A stretch of DNA of 64,000 bases from Duganella margarita (GTDB lineage Bacteria; Pseudomonadota; Gammaproteobacteria; Burkholderiales; Burkholderiaceae_D), in assembly GCF_009857535.1 (NCBI RefSeq), contig NZ_WWCS01000023.1:1-64000 (forward strand). Direction: 5' to 3'. A program made the position numbers and the translations under genes. This document shows positions 35,787 to 43,733 of this stretch, piece after piece. Numbering within the stretch: position 1 is the first letter of the stretch; every line of letters starts with the position of its first letter. Under the pieces are notes generated by a model. It was not told the origin of the DNA. It did no database searches and worked only from the letters and a program-made list of their open reading frames with translations.

Positions 35787-36129
35787 CTGAGTTCTTCAAA
35801 AGTAAGGTAGACAGAGCCCAGGAAATAATACTGTACAACACAGCGCCACCGACGGCGGACAGGAAGCTGTCCACATGGAAGCCATCCACCCATTGCGCCA
35901 CCAGCCAGAACATGAAGCCGTTGATGATGAAGATGAACAGGCCCAGCGACACCAGCGTCACAGGCAGCGTCAGCAGGAGCAATACCGGTCGTATCAGCGT
36001 ATTGACCAGGCCCAGTACAAGAGCCGCGACGAGGGCTGCGCCTATGCTTGTGACATCGACGGAATGCATCAGGTAGGGAACTGCCAGCAAGGCAATTGCA
36101 TTGATTAACCAGGTAAGGACCAAACGCAT
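35779..36129 (-). CDS. small four-helix membrane protein (phage-holin-family-4 / YvlD-like)
   Basis: A 116-residue inner-membrane protein with four hydrophobic segments. It shows the family pattern VLGLVNTLIRPVLLLLTLPVTLVSLGLF followed by INGFMFWL (listed here in parts); 'holin family' is only a database label, and no lysis role is implied. The ATG at 36129 is preferred over a TTG six codons upstream. The 3' end overlaps metF, so it is cotranscribed with it. The link with the methyl-cycle genes is conserved in related bacteria as I recall, without known function. Confidence 0.75.
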   Translation of the reverse strand: MRLVLTWLINAIALLAVPYLMHSVDVTSIGAALVAALVLGLVNTLIRPVLLLLTLPVTLVSLGLFIFIINGFMFWLVAQWVDGFHVDSFLSAVGGAVLYSIISWALSTLLLKNSDG

Positions 36130-36150
36130 AAGAAGTTCTCGCTGCAAGAG

Positions 36151-36246
36151 CCGTCATTCCGGCGCAGGCCGGAATCCATAGAACACCGGGCAGGATGCTC
36201 AGCATGGACCGCAGCGGCGGACCGTCCGCTTGCGCCGGAATGACGT
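36151..36246. repeat. extragenic palindromic element, copy 1
   Basis: The ends CGTCATTCCGGCGCA and TGCGCCGGAATGACG are exact inverted copies. The left half also folds on itself (TTCCGGC-GCAG-GCCGGAA). The unit lies between the ahcY stop and the small membrane gene. It is related in its 'GTCATTCC...GGAATCCA' core to copy 2 at 41827-41897. Such REP-like elements can stabilise or separate mRNAs. Confidence 0.7.
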
Positions 36247-36251
36247 CGATA

Positions 36252-37679
36252 TTAATAACGGTAGTGTTCTGGCTTGTACGGACCTTCCTGGGTCACGCCG
36301 ATGTAGTCGGCCTGTTCCTGGGTCAGCACAGTCAGTTGCGCATTGAGTTTTTTCAGCTGCAGACGCGCCACTTTTTCATCCAGGTGCTTCGGCAGCACGT
36401 ACACGCCGACCGGATACTTGTCGGTGTTGGCGTACAGCTCGATCTGGGCGATGGTCTGGTTGGCGAACGAGGACGACATCACGTACGACGGGTGACCGGT
36501 ACCGCAACCCAGGTTGACCAGGCGGCCTTCAGCCAGCAGGATGATGCGCTTGCCCGATGGGAAGATCACGTGATCGACTTGCGGCTTGATGTTTTCCCAG
36601 GTGTACTTCTTCAGCGCCGCAACGTCGATCTCGTTATCGAAGTGACCGATGTTGCAGACGATGGCCTGGTCTTTCATGGCCAGCATGTGTTGTTCGGTCA
36701 GGATGTGATAGTTGCCGGTGCAGGTGACGAAGATGTCGCCGTGTTCGGCGGCGTAATCCATGGTCACCACGCGGTAGCCTTCCATCGCAGCCTGCAGTGC
36801 GCAGATCGGATCGATCTCGGTCACCCACACTTGCGCCGACAGCGCGCGCATGGCCTGGGCCGAACCCTTGCCGACGTCACCGTAACCGGCGATGACGGCG
36901 ACCTTACCGGCGATCATCACGTCGGTGGCGCGCTTGATGCCGTCGACCAGCGATTCGCGGCAGCCGTACAGGTTGTCGAACTTCGACTTGGTGACGGAAT
37001 CGTTGACGTTGATCGCCGGGAAGGCCAGCTTGCCCTCCTTGTGCATCTGGTACAGGCGGTGCACGCCGGTGGTGGTCTCTTCGGTCACGCCCAGGATGTG
37101 CGGCAGACGCTTGGAGTACCACGCCGGGTCCTTGGCCAGGTGGGCCTTGATGGCGTTGAACAGGCAGATTTCTTCTTCCGAGCCTGGCGCGGCCAGCACC
37201 GAGATGTCTTTTTCGGCGCGCGCGCCGAGGTGCAGCAGCAGCGTGGCGTCGCCGCCGTCGTCGAGGATCATGTTCGAGTAGACCGCGTTGCCGGCGGCGT
37301 CGTTCGGCCATTCGAAGATGCGGTGGGTGTAGTCCCAGTATTCGTCCAGGGTCTCGCCCTTGATGGCGAACACCGGCGTGCCGGCGGCGGCGATGGCGGC
37401 GGCGGCGTGGTCCTGGGTCGAGTAGATGTTGCACGAGGCCCAGCGCACGTCGGCGCCCAGCGCTTCCAGCGTCTGGATCAGCACGGCGGTCTGAATGGTC
37501 ATGTGCAGCGAACCGGTGATGCGCGCGCCTTTGAGCGGCTGGCTGGCGGCGAATTCCTCGCGGATCGCCATCAGGCCAGGCATTTCGGTTTCGGCAATCT
37601 TGATTTCTTTGTTACCCCATGGCGCCAGGGAGATATCGGCGACCAGGTAGTCTTGAGCGGTTTTGAGTACGGCGTTCAT
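36252..37679 (-). CDS. ahcY: adenosylhomocysteinase
   Basis: A 475-residue NAD-dependent enzyme hydrolysing S-adenosylhomocysteine to adenosine and homocysteine. It has the NAD loop VIAGYGDVGKGSA, the VTEETTTGVHRLY and PAINVNDSVTK substrate motifs, and the C-terminal KPEHYRY. A segment of about 40 residues after the first catalytic region (ARAEKDISVL to KRLPHILG) is the insertion known from many bacterial SAHases. The ATG at 37679 is placed 5 nt after AGGAGG; a GTG one codon earlier is too close. An SAH riboswitch lies in its leader. Confidence 0.97.
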   Translation of the reverse strand: MNAVLKTAQDYLVADISLAPWGNKEIKIAETEMPGLMAIREEFAASQPLKGARITGSLHMTIQTAVLIQTLEALGADVRWASCNIYSTQDHAAAAIAAAGTPVFAIKGETLDEYWDYTHRIFEWPNDAAGNAVYSNMILDDGGDATLLLHLGARAEKDISVLAAPGSEEEICLFNAIKAHLAKDPAWYSKRLPHILGVTEETTTGVHRLYQMHKEGKLAFPAINVNDSVTKSKFDNLYGCRESLVDGIKRATDVMIAGKVAVIAGYGDVGKGSAQAMRALSAQVWVTEIDPICALQAAMEGYRVVTMDYAAEHGDIFVTCTGNYHILTEQHMLAMKDQAIVCNIGHFDNEIDVAALKKYTWENIKPQVDHVIFPSGKRIILLAEGRLVNLGCGTGHPSYVMSSSFANQTIAQIELYANTDKYPVGVYVLPKHLDEKVARLQLKKLNAQLTVLTQEQADYIGVTQEGPYKPEHYRY

Positions 37680-37709
37680 CACGCCCTCCTTTCATGTGTT
37701 GAAAAAAGT

Positions 37710-37775
37710 AACGTGAGCGCGGTTTGGATCTCCGAGCCTGGCGAAAGCTAGTTCGTCGCAGCGCTCCTCGGAACG
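37710..37775 (-). ncRNA. SAH riboswitch in the ahcY leader
   Basis: Read on the minus strand, the leader has CCGAGGAGCGCTGCGAC, a variable hairpin, CCAGGCTCGG closing the first helix (CCGAG/CTCGG), then AACCGCGCTCACG, whose GCGCTC pairs back to GAGCGC to form the pseudoknot. These elements and their order match the S-adenosylhomocysteine riboswitch known from betaproteobacterial ahcY genes. It ends about 30 nt before the ribosome binding site. When SAH is abundant it is expected to raise ahcY (and possibly metF) expression. Confidence 0.92.
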
Positions 37776-37845
37776 TGCATTTTAGCATCGTTCATCGGCG
37801 ATGGCGACAACAATCCGTGCGCCCGGACGCGCCGGCGCGCAAATA

Positions 37846-37871
37846 AAAACGCCCCGGCGTGCGGGGCGTTT
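37846..37871 (-). terminator. intrinsic terminator of metK
   Basis: On the minus strand AACGCCCCG and CGGGGCGTT form a 9-bp stem with a 5-nt loop, followed by TTTATT. It starts about 18 nt after the metK stop and isolates metK from the riboswitch-controlled ahcY transcript. Confidence 0.92.
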
Positions 37872-37888
37872 GACTTGGGTGCGGGGGA

Positions 37889-39055
37889 TTATTTCAGGCC
37901 GGCGGCGGCGCGCAGGATGGCGGCCTTGTCGGTGCGCTCCCACGAGAATTCCGGCTCTTCGCGGCCGAAGTGGCCGTAAGCGGCGGTCTTGGCGTAGATC
38001 GGGCGCAGCAGGTCCAGCATCTGCACGATGCCTTTCGGACGCAGGTCGAAGTGCTCCTGCACCAGCTGGGCGATTTTCTCGTCCGGGATCACGCCGGTGC
38101 CTTCGGTGTACACGGTGATGTTGATCGGACGCGCGACGCCGATCGCATACGACACCTGCACCTGGCACTGACGCGCCAGGCCAGCGGCCACCACGTTCTT
38201 GGCCACGTAACGGGCCGCATACGCTGCCGAACGGTCGACCTTGGATGGATCCTTGCCGGAGAACGCGCCGCCGCCGTGCGGCGATGCGCCACCGTAGGTG
38301 TCCACGATGATCTTGCGGCCGGTCAGGCCGCAGTCGCCCTGCGGGCCGCCGATGACGAAACGGCCGGTCGGGTTGACCAGGTATTTGGTGTCCTGCAGCC
38401 ATTCTTTCGGCAGCACCGGCTTGATGATCTCTTCGATCACCGCTTCTTCGATCTGCTTGTGCAGCATTTCCGGCGCGTGCTGGGTCGACAGCACCACGGT
38501 GTCCACCGCCACCGGACGGCCGTTCACATAACGCAGCGTCACTTGCGACTTGGCATCCGGACGCAGCCATGGCAGACGGCCATCCTTGCGCAGCTGCGAC
38601 TGGCGCTCGACCAGGCGGTGGGCGTAGTGGATCGCGGCCGGCATCAGCTCGGCGGTCTCGTCGCAGGCGTAACCGAACATCAGGCCCTGGTCGCCGGCGC
38701 CCTGGTCCAGGTCCAGGCCGGCGCCTTCGTCAACGCCCTGGGCGATGTCCGGCGACTGCTTGTCGTAGGCCACCAGCACCGCGCAACCGCGGTAGTCGAT
38801 CCCGTAGTCGGTATTGTCGTAGCCGATGCGTTTGATGGTTTCGCGGGCAACCTGGATGTAGTCGACGTTGGCGTGGGTGGTGATTTCACCGGCCAGCACC
38901 ACCAGACCGGTGTTGCACAGCGTTTCGGCGGCAACACGGGCTTTCGGGTCCTGGGCCAGAATCGCGTCGAGGATGGCGTCGGAAATTTGGTCAGCTACCT
39001 TGTCGGGGTGACCTTCCGAGACGGATTCCGAGGTGAAAAGATAATCGTTAGACAT
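37889..39055 (-). CDS. metK: S-adenosylmethionine synthetase
   Basis: A 388-residue enzyme making SAM from methionine and ATP. Diagnostic motifs: SEGHPDKVADQ near the N-terminus, GAGDQGLMFGYA, the GGGAFSGKDPSKVDRS loop (P-loop-like) and AAYAARYVAKN. Length agrees with E. coli (384). AGGAG lies about 6 nt before the ATG. Together with ahcY and metF it covers most of the activated methyl cycle in about 4 kb. Its leader has a conspicuous inverted repeat. Confidence 0.97.
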   Translation of the reverse strand: MSNDYLFTSESVSEGHPDKVADQISDAILDAILAQDPKARVAAETLCNTGLVVLAGEITTHANVDYIQVARETIKRIGYDNTDYGIDYRGCAVLVAYDKQSPDIAQGVDEGAGLDLDQGAGDQGLMFGYACDETAELMPAAIHYAHRLVERQSQLRKDGRLPWLRPDAKSQVTLRYVNGRPVAVDTVVLSTQHAPEMLHKQIEEAVIEEIIKPVLPKEWLQDTKYLVNPTGRFVIGGPQGDCGLTGRKIIVDTYGGASPHGGGAFSGKDPSKVDRSAAYAARYVAKNVVAAGLARQCQVQVSYAIGVARPINITVYTEGTGVIPDEKIAQLVQEHFDLRPKGIVQMLDLLRPIYAKTAAYGHFGREEPEFSWERTDKAAILRAAAGLK

Positions 39056-39103
39056 CGCAAGCTCCTGATATGGTGTGAATAATACGGTCGCATACCAACA
39101 CGG

Positions 39104-39143
39104 CTTGCGACGCTTTAGCGATATTTATATCCCGCGTCGCAAG
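39104..39143. promoter_or_regulatory. 10-bp inverted repeat in the metK leader
   Basis: CTTGCGACGC (39104-39113) and GCGTCGCAAG (39134-39143) are perfect inverted copies with a 20-nt spacer that itself contains GATAT-AA-ATATC. The element lies 49-88 nt upstream of the metK ATG and 86 nt before the divergent acyltransferase gene. As RNA it would be a stable two-tier hairpin; as DNA it could be an operator. Neither role is known. Confidence 0.6.
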
Positions 39144-39228
39144 TTGTCATTAACTCAGCGGTTACTGCTTAACGTGGTATTTTACGCTCTTTTAAAAAAG
39201 CTTGCTTTCGATACAGGGCAATTCTCTC

Positions 39229-40080
39229 ATGCTGGTTTCACTTTTCCGTTTTCTGTCGATCTTCCCTTTGTCCGTGCTGCATGCGGCTGGCGCCGCGCTC
39301 GGCTGGCTGGTGTACTGGGCCTCGCCTTCCTACCGCCGCCGCCTGCGCGACAACCTGACCCAGGCCGGCTTCAGCCAGCACTTGAACGCGGCCGTCGCCG
39401 AAGCCGGCAAGAGCATGTTCGAGCTGCCCTTCATCTGGTGCGCCGACCCGGCCCGCGTGTCGCGCCACGCCACGCTGGAAAACTGGGCGCTGGTGCAAAC
39501 CGAGCTCGACGCTGGCCGCGGCATCGTCTTCATGACGCCGCACCTGGGCTGCTTCGAGATCGTGGCACAGGAAATCGCCCTGCGCACCGAGCTGATGGTG
39601 ATGTACCGCCCGCCCAAAAAAGACGCCCTCAAGCCGCTGATTGAAGGCGCGCGCGCGCGCAAGAACCTGCTGCTGGCGCCGGCCAACATGTCCGGCGTGC
39701 GCATGCTGGCCAAATTCCTCAAGAAAGGCCAGCCGGTCGGCGTGCTGCCCGACCAGGTGCCGCAGGAAGGCGAAGGCGTGTGGGCCACCTTCTTCGGCCG
39801 CAACGCCTACAGCATGACCTTGCCGGCCAAGCTGGCCCTGCTGGGCAACGCCACCGTCATCATCACCTACGCCGAGCGCTTGCCGGGCGGGCGCGGCTAT
39901 GTGGTACGCTTCGTGCCCTTTGACGGCACCCTGGACGGCGACAGCGCCGCCCAGGCGCAAGCGATCAACCACGCCATGGAACGCCTGATCGCCCGCAACC
40001 CGTCGCAATATTACTGGAGCTATAACCGCTACAAGGTGCCGCACGGCGTCGCGGCACCGGTGGCGGGAGAACACGCATGA
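39229..40080 (+). CDS. lipid A acyltransferase, LpxL/HtrB family (first copy)
   Basis: A 283-residue inner-membrane acyltransferase adding a secondary acyl chain to lipid A. There is an N-terminal membrane anchor (LVSLFRFLSIFPLSVLHAAG). The active-site H(X4)E motif is in MTPHLGCFEIVAQ, followed by MYRPPKK and LPDQVPQEGEGVW. It ends QYYWSYNRYKVP, as in the LpxL family. The ATG at 39229 is preferred over an upstream TTG; its ribosome binding site is weak. It overlaps the second copy by 4 nt. Confidence 0.9.
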   Translation: MLVSLFRFLSIFPLSVLHAAGAALGWLVYWASPSYRRRLRDNLTQAGFSQHLNAAVAEAGKSMFELPFIWCADPARVSRHATLENWALVQTELDAGRGIVFMTPHLGCFEIVAQEIALRTELMVMYRPPKKDALKPLIEGARARKNLLLAPANMSGVRMLAKFLKKGQPVGVLPDQVPQEGEGVWATFFGRNAYSMTLPAKLALLGNATVIITYAERLPGGRGYVVRFVPFDGTLDGDSAAQAQAINHAMERLIARNPSQYYWSYNRYKVPHGVAAPVAGEHA

Positions 40081-40955
40081 AACTGATGTTGGGATTGATG
40101 TGGCTGCTGCACTGGCTGCCGCTGCCGCTGCTGGGCCGCTTTGGCGCCGCCATCGGCAGCCTGTTGTTTGTGGTGATGCGTCCGCGCCGGCAGATCGCGC
40201 TGACCAATCTGCGCCTGACCATGCCGCAGCTGAGCGAGGCCGAGCGGATCGACATTGCCCGCCGCCACTTCCAGGCTTACTCGCGCAGCGTGTGGGAGCG
40301 CGCGATCTTGTGGTGGGCGCCGGAAGCACGCCTCAAGCGCCTGATCCGGATCGAGCCCGACGGCGTGATTCCGGTGGCCGGGATGACCAGCAAGCCGACC
40401 ATCCTGCTGTGCCCGCACTTCGTCTGCCTCGACGTGGCCGGCGCCGCCATTGCCATGGAAGCGTCCGCCTCGTCGATGTACGTGACGCAGAAGAACGCCG
40501 CCTTCGACCACGTGCTGCGCGCCGGCCGCGCCCGCTTCAAGCCGGTCAAGCTGTTCACCCGCCAGGACGGCATCAAGCCGATTCTGCGCGCGCTGCGCGA
40601 CCGGCTGCCCTACTTCATGCTGCCGGACATGGATTTCGGCGAGAAGGATGCCGAGTTCGTGCCGTTCTTCGGCATCCAGGCCGCCACGCTGACCGCCACC
40701 GCCCGCATCGCCGCCACCACCGGCGCGCAGGTGATGCCGGTGATCGCCACCTTCCTGCCGGATTACCAGGGATGGCGTGTCAAATTCTATCCAGTGTGGG
40801 ACAATTATCCCGGCGAGGACATGGTGGCCGCCACCCGCCGCATGAATGAGTTCATCGAGGAACGCGTGCGTGAATCCCCGGCCGAATATTTCTGGACACA
40901 CAAACGCTTCAAGACCCGCCCCAACGGCGAGCCTTCGCTGTACGGCAAAAAATAA
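40077..40955 (+). CDS. lipid A acyltransferase, LpxL/LpxM family (second copy)
   Basis: A 292-residue paralogue of the preceding gene: an N-terminal anchor (LGLMWLLHWLPLPLLG), RQIALTNLRLTMPQLSE, the H(X4)D motif in CPHFVCLDVAG, LPDMDFGEKDAEFVPF, and the C-terminal ESPAEYFWTHKRFKTRP. It is translationally coupled to the first copy (ATGA). Two tandem members suggest sequential addition of two secondary acyl chains. Acyl-chain choice cannot be read from the sequence. Confidence 0.9.
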   Translation: MKLMLGLMWLLHWLPLPLLGRFGAAIGSLLFVVMRPRRQIALTNLRLTMPQLSEAERIDIARRHFQAYSRSVWERAILWWAPEARLKRLIRIEPDGVIPVAGMTSKPTILLCPHFVCLDVAGAAIAMEASASSMYVTQKNAAFDHVLRAGRARFKPVKLFTRQDGIKPILRALRDRLPYFMLPDMDFGEKDAEFVPFFGIQAATLTATARIAATTGAQVMPVIATFLPDYQGWRVKFYPVWDNYPGEDMVAATRRMNEFIEERVRESPAEYFWTHKRFKTRPNGEPSLYGKK

Positions 40956-40962
40956 ACCACCC

Positions 40963-41826
40963 ATGAAACTCAAATTCACCAAAATGCACGGCGCCGGCAA
41001 TGACTTCGTCGTCATCGACGGCGTCAACCAGCAGATCGACTTCACGCCGGCGCAGTGGCAGCGGCTGGGCGACCGCCGCTTCGGCGTCGGCGCCGACCAG
41101 ATCCTGCTGGTGGAAAGGCCGACCGAAGCCGGCTGCGATTTCCGCTATCGCATCTTCAACGCCGACGGTGGTGAAGTGGAGCAATGCGGCAACGGCTCGC
41201 GCGCGTTCGTCAAGTTCGTGTCGGAAAAGGGCTTGACCGACAAGCAATCGATCACCGTGCAGACCAAAGCCGGCGTCATCGTGCCACGGCTGGAAGCCAA
41301 TGGCAGCATCACGGTGGACATGGGAGCGCCGGTGCTGGAGCCGGGCCGGGTGCCGTTCGATGCCGAAGGCCTGCACGGCGAACATCAGGGCGACGATACG
41401 CTGTGGCCGCTATTGCTGGAACTGGGCGGCGCGCGCGAGAGCGTGCTGATTTCGGCGGTGTCGATGGGCAATCCGCACGCGGTGCAGGTGGTCGACGATG
41501 TCGAGACCGCGCCGGTCGAGCTGACCGGGCCGCTGATCGAGCATCATGTGCGCTTCCCGAACCGCGTCAACGCCGGCTTCATGCAGGTGCTCGATCGCCA
41601 GCATGTGAAGCTGCGCGTGTTTGAACGTGGCGTCGGCGAAACGCTGGCGTGCGGCACGGGCGCCTGTGCGGCGGCCGTGGCCGGCATCCGGCGCGGCCTG
41701 CTGGACAGCCCGGTGCGGGTCGATGCGCGCGGCGGCCAGCTGTCGATCAGCTGGGCCGGCGCAGGCCAGCCGGTATTCCTGACCGGTCCGGCCGTGACCG
41801 TGTTTGAAGGCGAAATCGAGATCTGA
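40963..41826 (+). CDS. dapF: diaminopimelate epimerase
   Basis: A 287-residue cofactor-independent enzyme converting LL- to meso-diaminopimelate for lysine and peptidoglycan. The two catalytic Cys lie in EVEQCGNGSRAF and TLACGTGACAA, and the N-terminal KMHGAGNDFVV is characteristic. The ATG at 40963 begins 7 nt after the acyltransferase stop, so all three genes probably share one mRNA. Confidence 0.96.
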   Translation: MKLKFTKMHGAGNDFVVIDGVNQQIDFTPAQWQRLGDRRFGVGADQILLVERPTEAGCDFRYRIFNADGGEVEQCGNGSRAFVKFVSEKGLTDKQSITVQTKAGVIVPRLEANGSITVDMGAPVLEPGRVPFDAEGLHGEHQGDDTLWPLLLELGGARESVLISAVSMGNPHAVQVVDDVETAPVELTGPLIEHHVRFPNRVNAGFMQVLDRQHVKLRVFERGVGETLACGTGACAAAVAGIRRGLLDSPVRVDARGGQLSISWAGAGQPVFLTGPAVTVFEGEIEI

Positions 41827-41897
41827 CCGTCATTGCACCGCTGCGGCCTATGCTGGGCATGCGCTCCATGGATTCCCGCCTGCGCGGGAATGACGGC
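41827..41897. repeat. extragenic palindromic element, copy 2
   Basis: The right end holds GGATTCCCGCCTGCGCGGGAATGACGG, in which TTCCCGC-CTGC-GCGGGAA is a perfect hairpin. The left end CCGTCATT is the inverted copy of the terminal AATGACGG. It fills the gap between the convergent dapF and SEL1 genes and shares its terminal and central motifs with the element at 36151-36246. Confidence 0.65.
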
Positions 41898-41899
41898 GG

Positions 41900-43342
41900 C
41901 TAGGCTGCCATCAAGTCATCGGGCAGCCAGGTCTTGAGCCGGTACAGGCGCTGGCGGTAATTGCCTTCCAGCCCGTCCGGCCCGCTGTCGATGGACTCGA
42001 ACAGGCGCACGATGCGGTCCAGCGCCTGCCGCTCCCGCGCCGTGCGCAGCAGCACCAGCCGGCGCTTGCTGCGGCCATAGCTGGCGCGGATGTCCACCAC
42101 CAGGCAATGGCCGTGATCGGCCGCTTTGACATCCAGCAGCAACGCTTCCGCCCGGCTCAGTCCGAACAGTGCGGCCAGCTCCAGCCGCGCCGCCAGCAAC
42201 GGCTGGCTCTCCGACAATTCCCGCGTCAAACAGGTAATGACGCTGGTCATCCAGTCCGCCTCCCGCGGCGCGGCCGCCACCCGTTGCAGCGCCGCCTCCG
42301 CTTCCGGACAGCCCTGAGCGGCGGCCTTTTGCAGCCAGTAGGCGGCGCGCACGTCGCTTTGGGCGTCGGTGCGGCGGTTGCGCCAGGCGTACATGCCGCA
42401 CTCCAGCTGGGCCGCGCAATGGCCCATGTCGGCGGCGCGCTCCAGATAGCTTTGCGCTTCGGCCACGCAGCGCTGCGAAAACTCCGGTTTCAGATAGATA
42501 CGCGACAGCGCGAACCATGCTTCCGCCAACCCTTGTTCGCCGGCCAGCGTCAGCCAGCGGATGGCGCGCTTGAAATTGACGGCGGCAATGCCCTGGCTGT
42601 GGCGCTTGCCGTCGCTGTCCATGCGCGCAAACCACAGGCCCAGCGCCAGCTGGGCGTTGCGTTCGCCGCCGTAAGCCGCCAGTTCACGGCAATGCTGCAA
42701 CTCGGCGTCGGCGCTGGTCGGCGGCAGCAGTGCGGCGCAGCGCGCCAGCAAGCCCAGCATCTGCGGTCCCGCTTGCCATTCGGCCACGCGCGCCGCTTCG
42801 GCGTCGGCCGGCGCGCGCGCCAGCAGCGGGCGCAGCAAGGGCCGCGCCTGTTGCAAAAAAGCCGCGTGGTGATGGCGCCACAGATGATCCAGTTGCGCTG
42901 CCTGCGCCGCCGTCAGCGCCAGGTCGCCGCAGGCCGGCGGCAGCGCCGGCGGCGCCGTCGGACGCAACATGGTGGGATGGGCGCCGTGCGCGGGCAAGAC
43001 CGGGTGACGCACCGGTGCGCTGACCGCCGGCGCTGTCTGCTGCTGCAACTGCGCCAGCACCAGCGCCGCCGCAGGAATGCCGGCGTCGCTGGCGCGTTGA
43101 TACCAGCACAGCACTTCCGGCAGCGCATGGCGGGCGATTTCATACGGAATGTGGTTGCCGATCAGACGCCACGCGTCATCGCGCTCCTGGCGGGCGGCGC
43201 GCGCCAGCCAGTGCAGCGCGGTCGGCACATTGAGCGGCAGGCTGGCGCCACCGAACAGATACAGCTTGCCCAGCGCCAGTTGGCAGTCCGCGTCTCCGGC
43301 GCGGGCGCCCCTGATGATCCCTAACTCTTCTCGATTTGCCAT
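41900..43342 (-). CDS. SEL1-like/TPR repeat protein
   Basis: A 480-residue protein without signal peptide. Several SEL1-type alpha-helical repeats are visible (GDADCQLALGKLYLFGGASLP, ALHWLARAARQERDDA, EGLAEAWFALSRIYL, AQLECGMYAWRNRRT, AAYWLQKAAAQGCPEAEAAL; each separated by variable loops). The middle (about 110-200) is Ala/Pro-rich. The last 110 residues (LLDVKAADHGHCLVVDIRA) have no motif known to me. SEL1 proteins serve as scaffolds; no partner can be named. It is convergent with dapF. Confidence 0.75.
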   Translation of the reverse strand: MANREELGIIRGARAGDADCQLALGKLYLFGGASLPLNVPTALHWLARAARQERDDAWRLIGNHIPYEIARHALPEVLCWYQRASDAGIPAAALVLAQLQQQTAPAVSAPVRHPVLPAHGAHPTMLRPTAPPALPPACGDLALTAAQAAQLDHLWRHHHAAFLQQARPLLRPLLARAPADAEAARVAEWQAGPQMLGLLARCAALLPPTSADAELQHCRELAAYGGERNAQLALGLWFARMDSDGKRHSQGIAAVNFKRAIRWLTLAGEQGLAEAWFALSRIYLKPEFSQRCVAEAQSYLERAADMGHCAAQLECGMYAWRNRRTDAQSDVRAAYWLQKAAAQGCPEAEAALQRVAAAPREADWMTSVITCLTRELSESQPLLAARLELAALFGLSRAEALLLDVKAADHGHCLVVDIRASYGRSKRRLVLLRTARERQALDRIVRLFESIDSGPDGLEGNYRQRLYRLKTWLPDDLMAA

Positions 43343-43733
43343 TGTCTCTTGTTATGCATGTCATCGAAGTGGGATGCGCCGCTGTGTCATCTGCGGCGCC
43401 ATTTGTATCCTAGTGTAGCGTGCCATCCGCGCCACACGCTAAAACAATCTGCGGGTGGGCTTGATTTGCCACAAGCGGCGCCCCCCTCCCTCGCCTGTAC
43501 GCTAGAACTGTTTCATGCCCGGCTGAAAGCAAATGCAATCCAGCACGGGCCAAATGACGCGGCTGACAAGCGTTTCATAAATACAACAAGAAGCCGGCCT
43601 TGTGCGGCTTTCAACCAAAACAAACCGTTCCAATCGACCATTCCAGCGCCACCGGCCCGAGCAACCATTAAGGTTTAAACAACCGGTCGTGCAGCAGCGG
43701 GGATGAGAGAAATACACTTATAAAGGAATAAAA
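43343..43733. other. 391-bp intergenic region upstream of the porin gene
   Basis: No gene is apparent. It contains the divergent promoters of the SEL1 protein and the porin. A 7-bp stem (GCGCCGC 43376-43382 / GCGGCGC 43393-43399) lies near the SEL1 start. The last 100 bp are AT-richer, as expected for a strong porin promoter with a long leader, and AAAGGAATAAAA precedes the porin ATG. A small-RNA target region is plausible but not shown. Confidence 0.5.

Noticed and set aside
35779..36129. Prophage remnant, because of the 'holin' label
   Set aside because: The protein belongs to a four-helix family common in chromosomes and no other phage gene is near.
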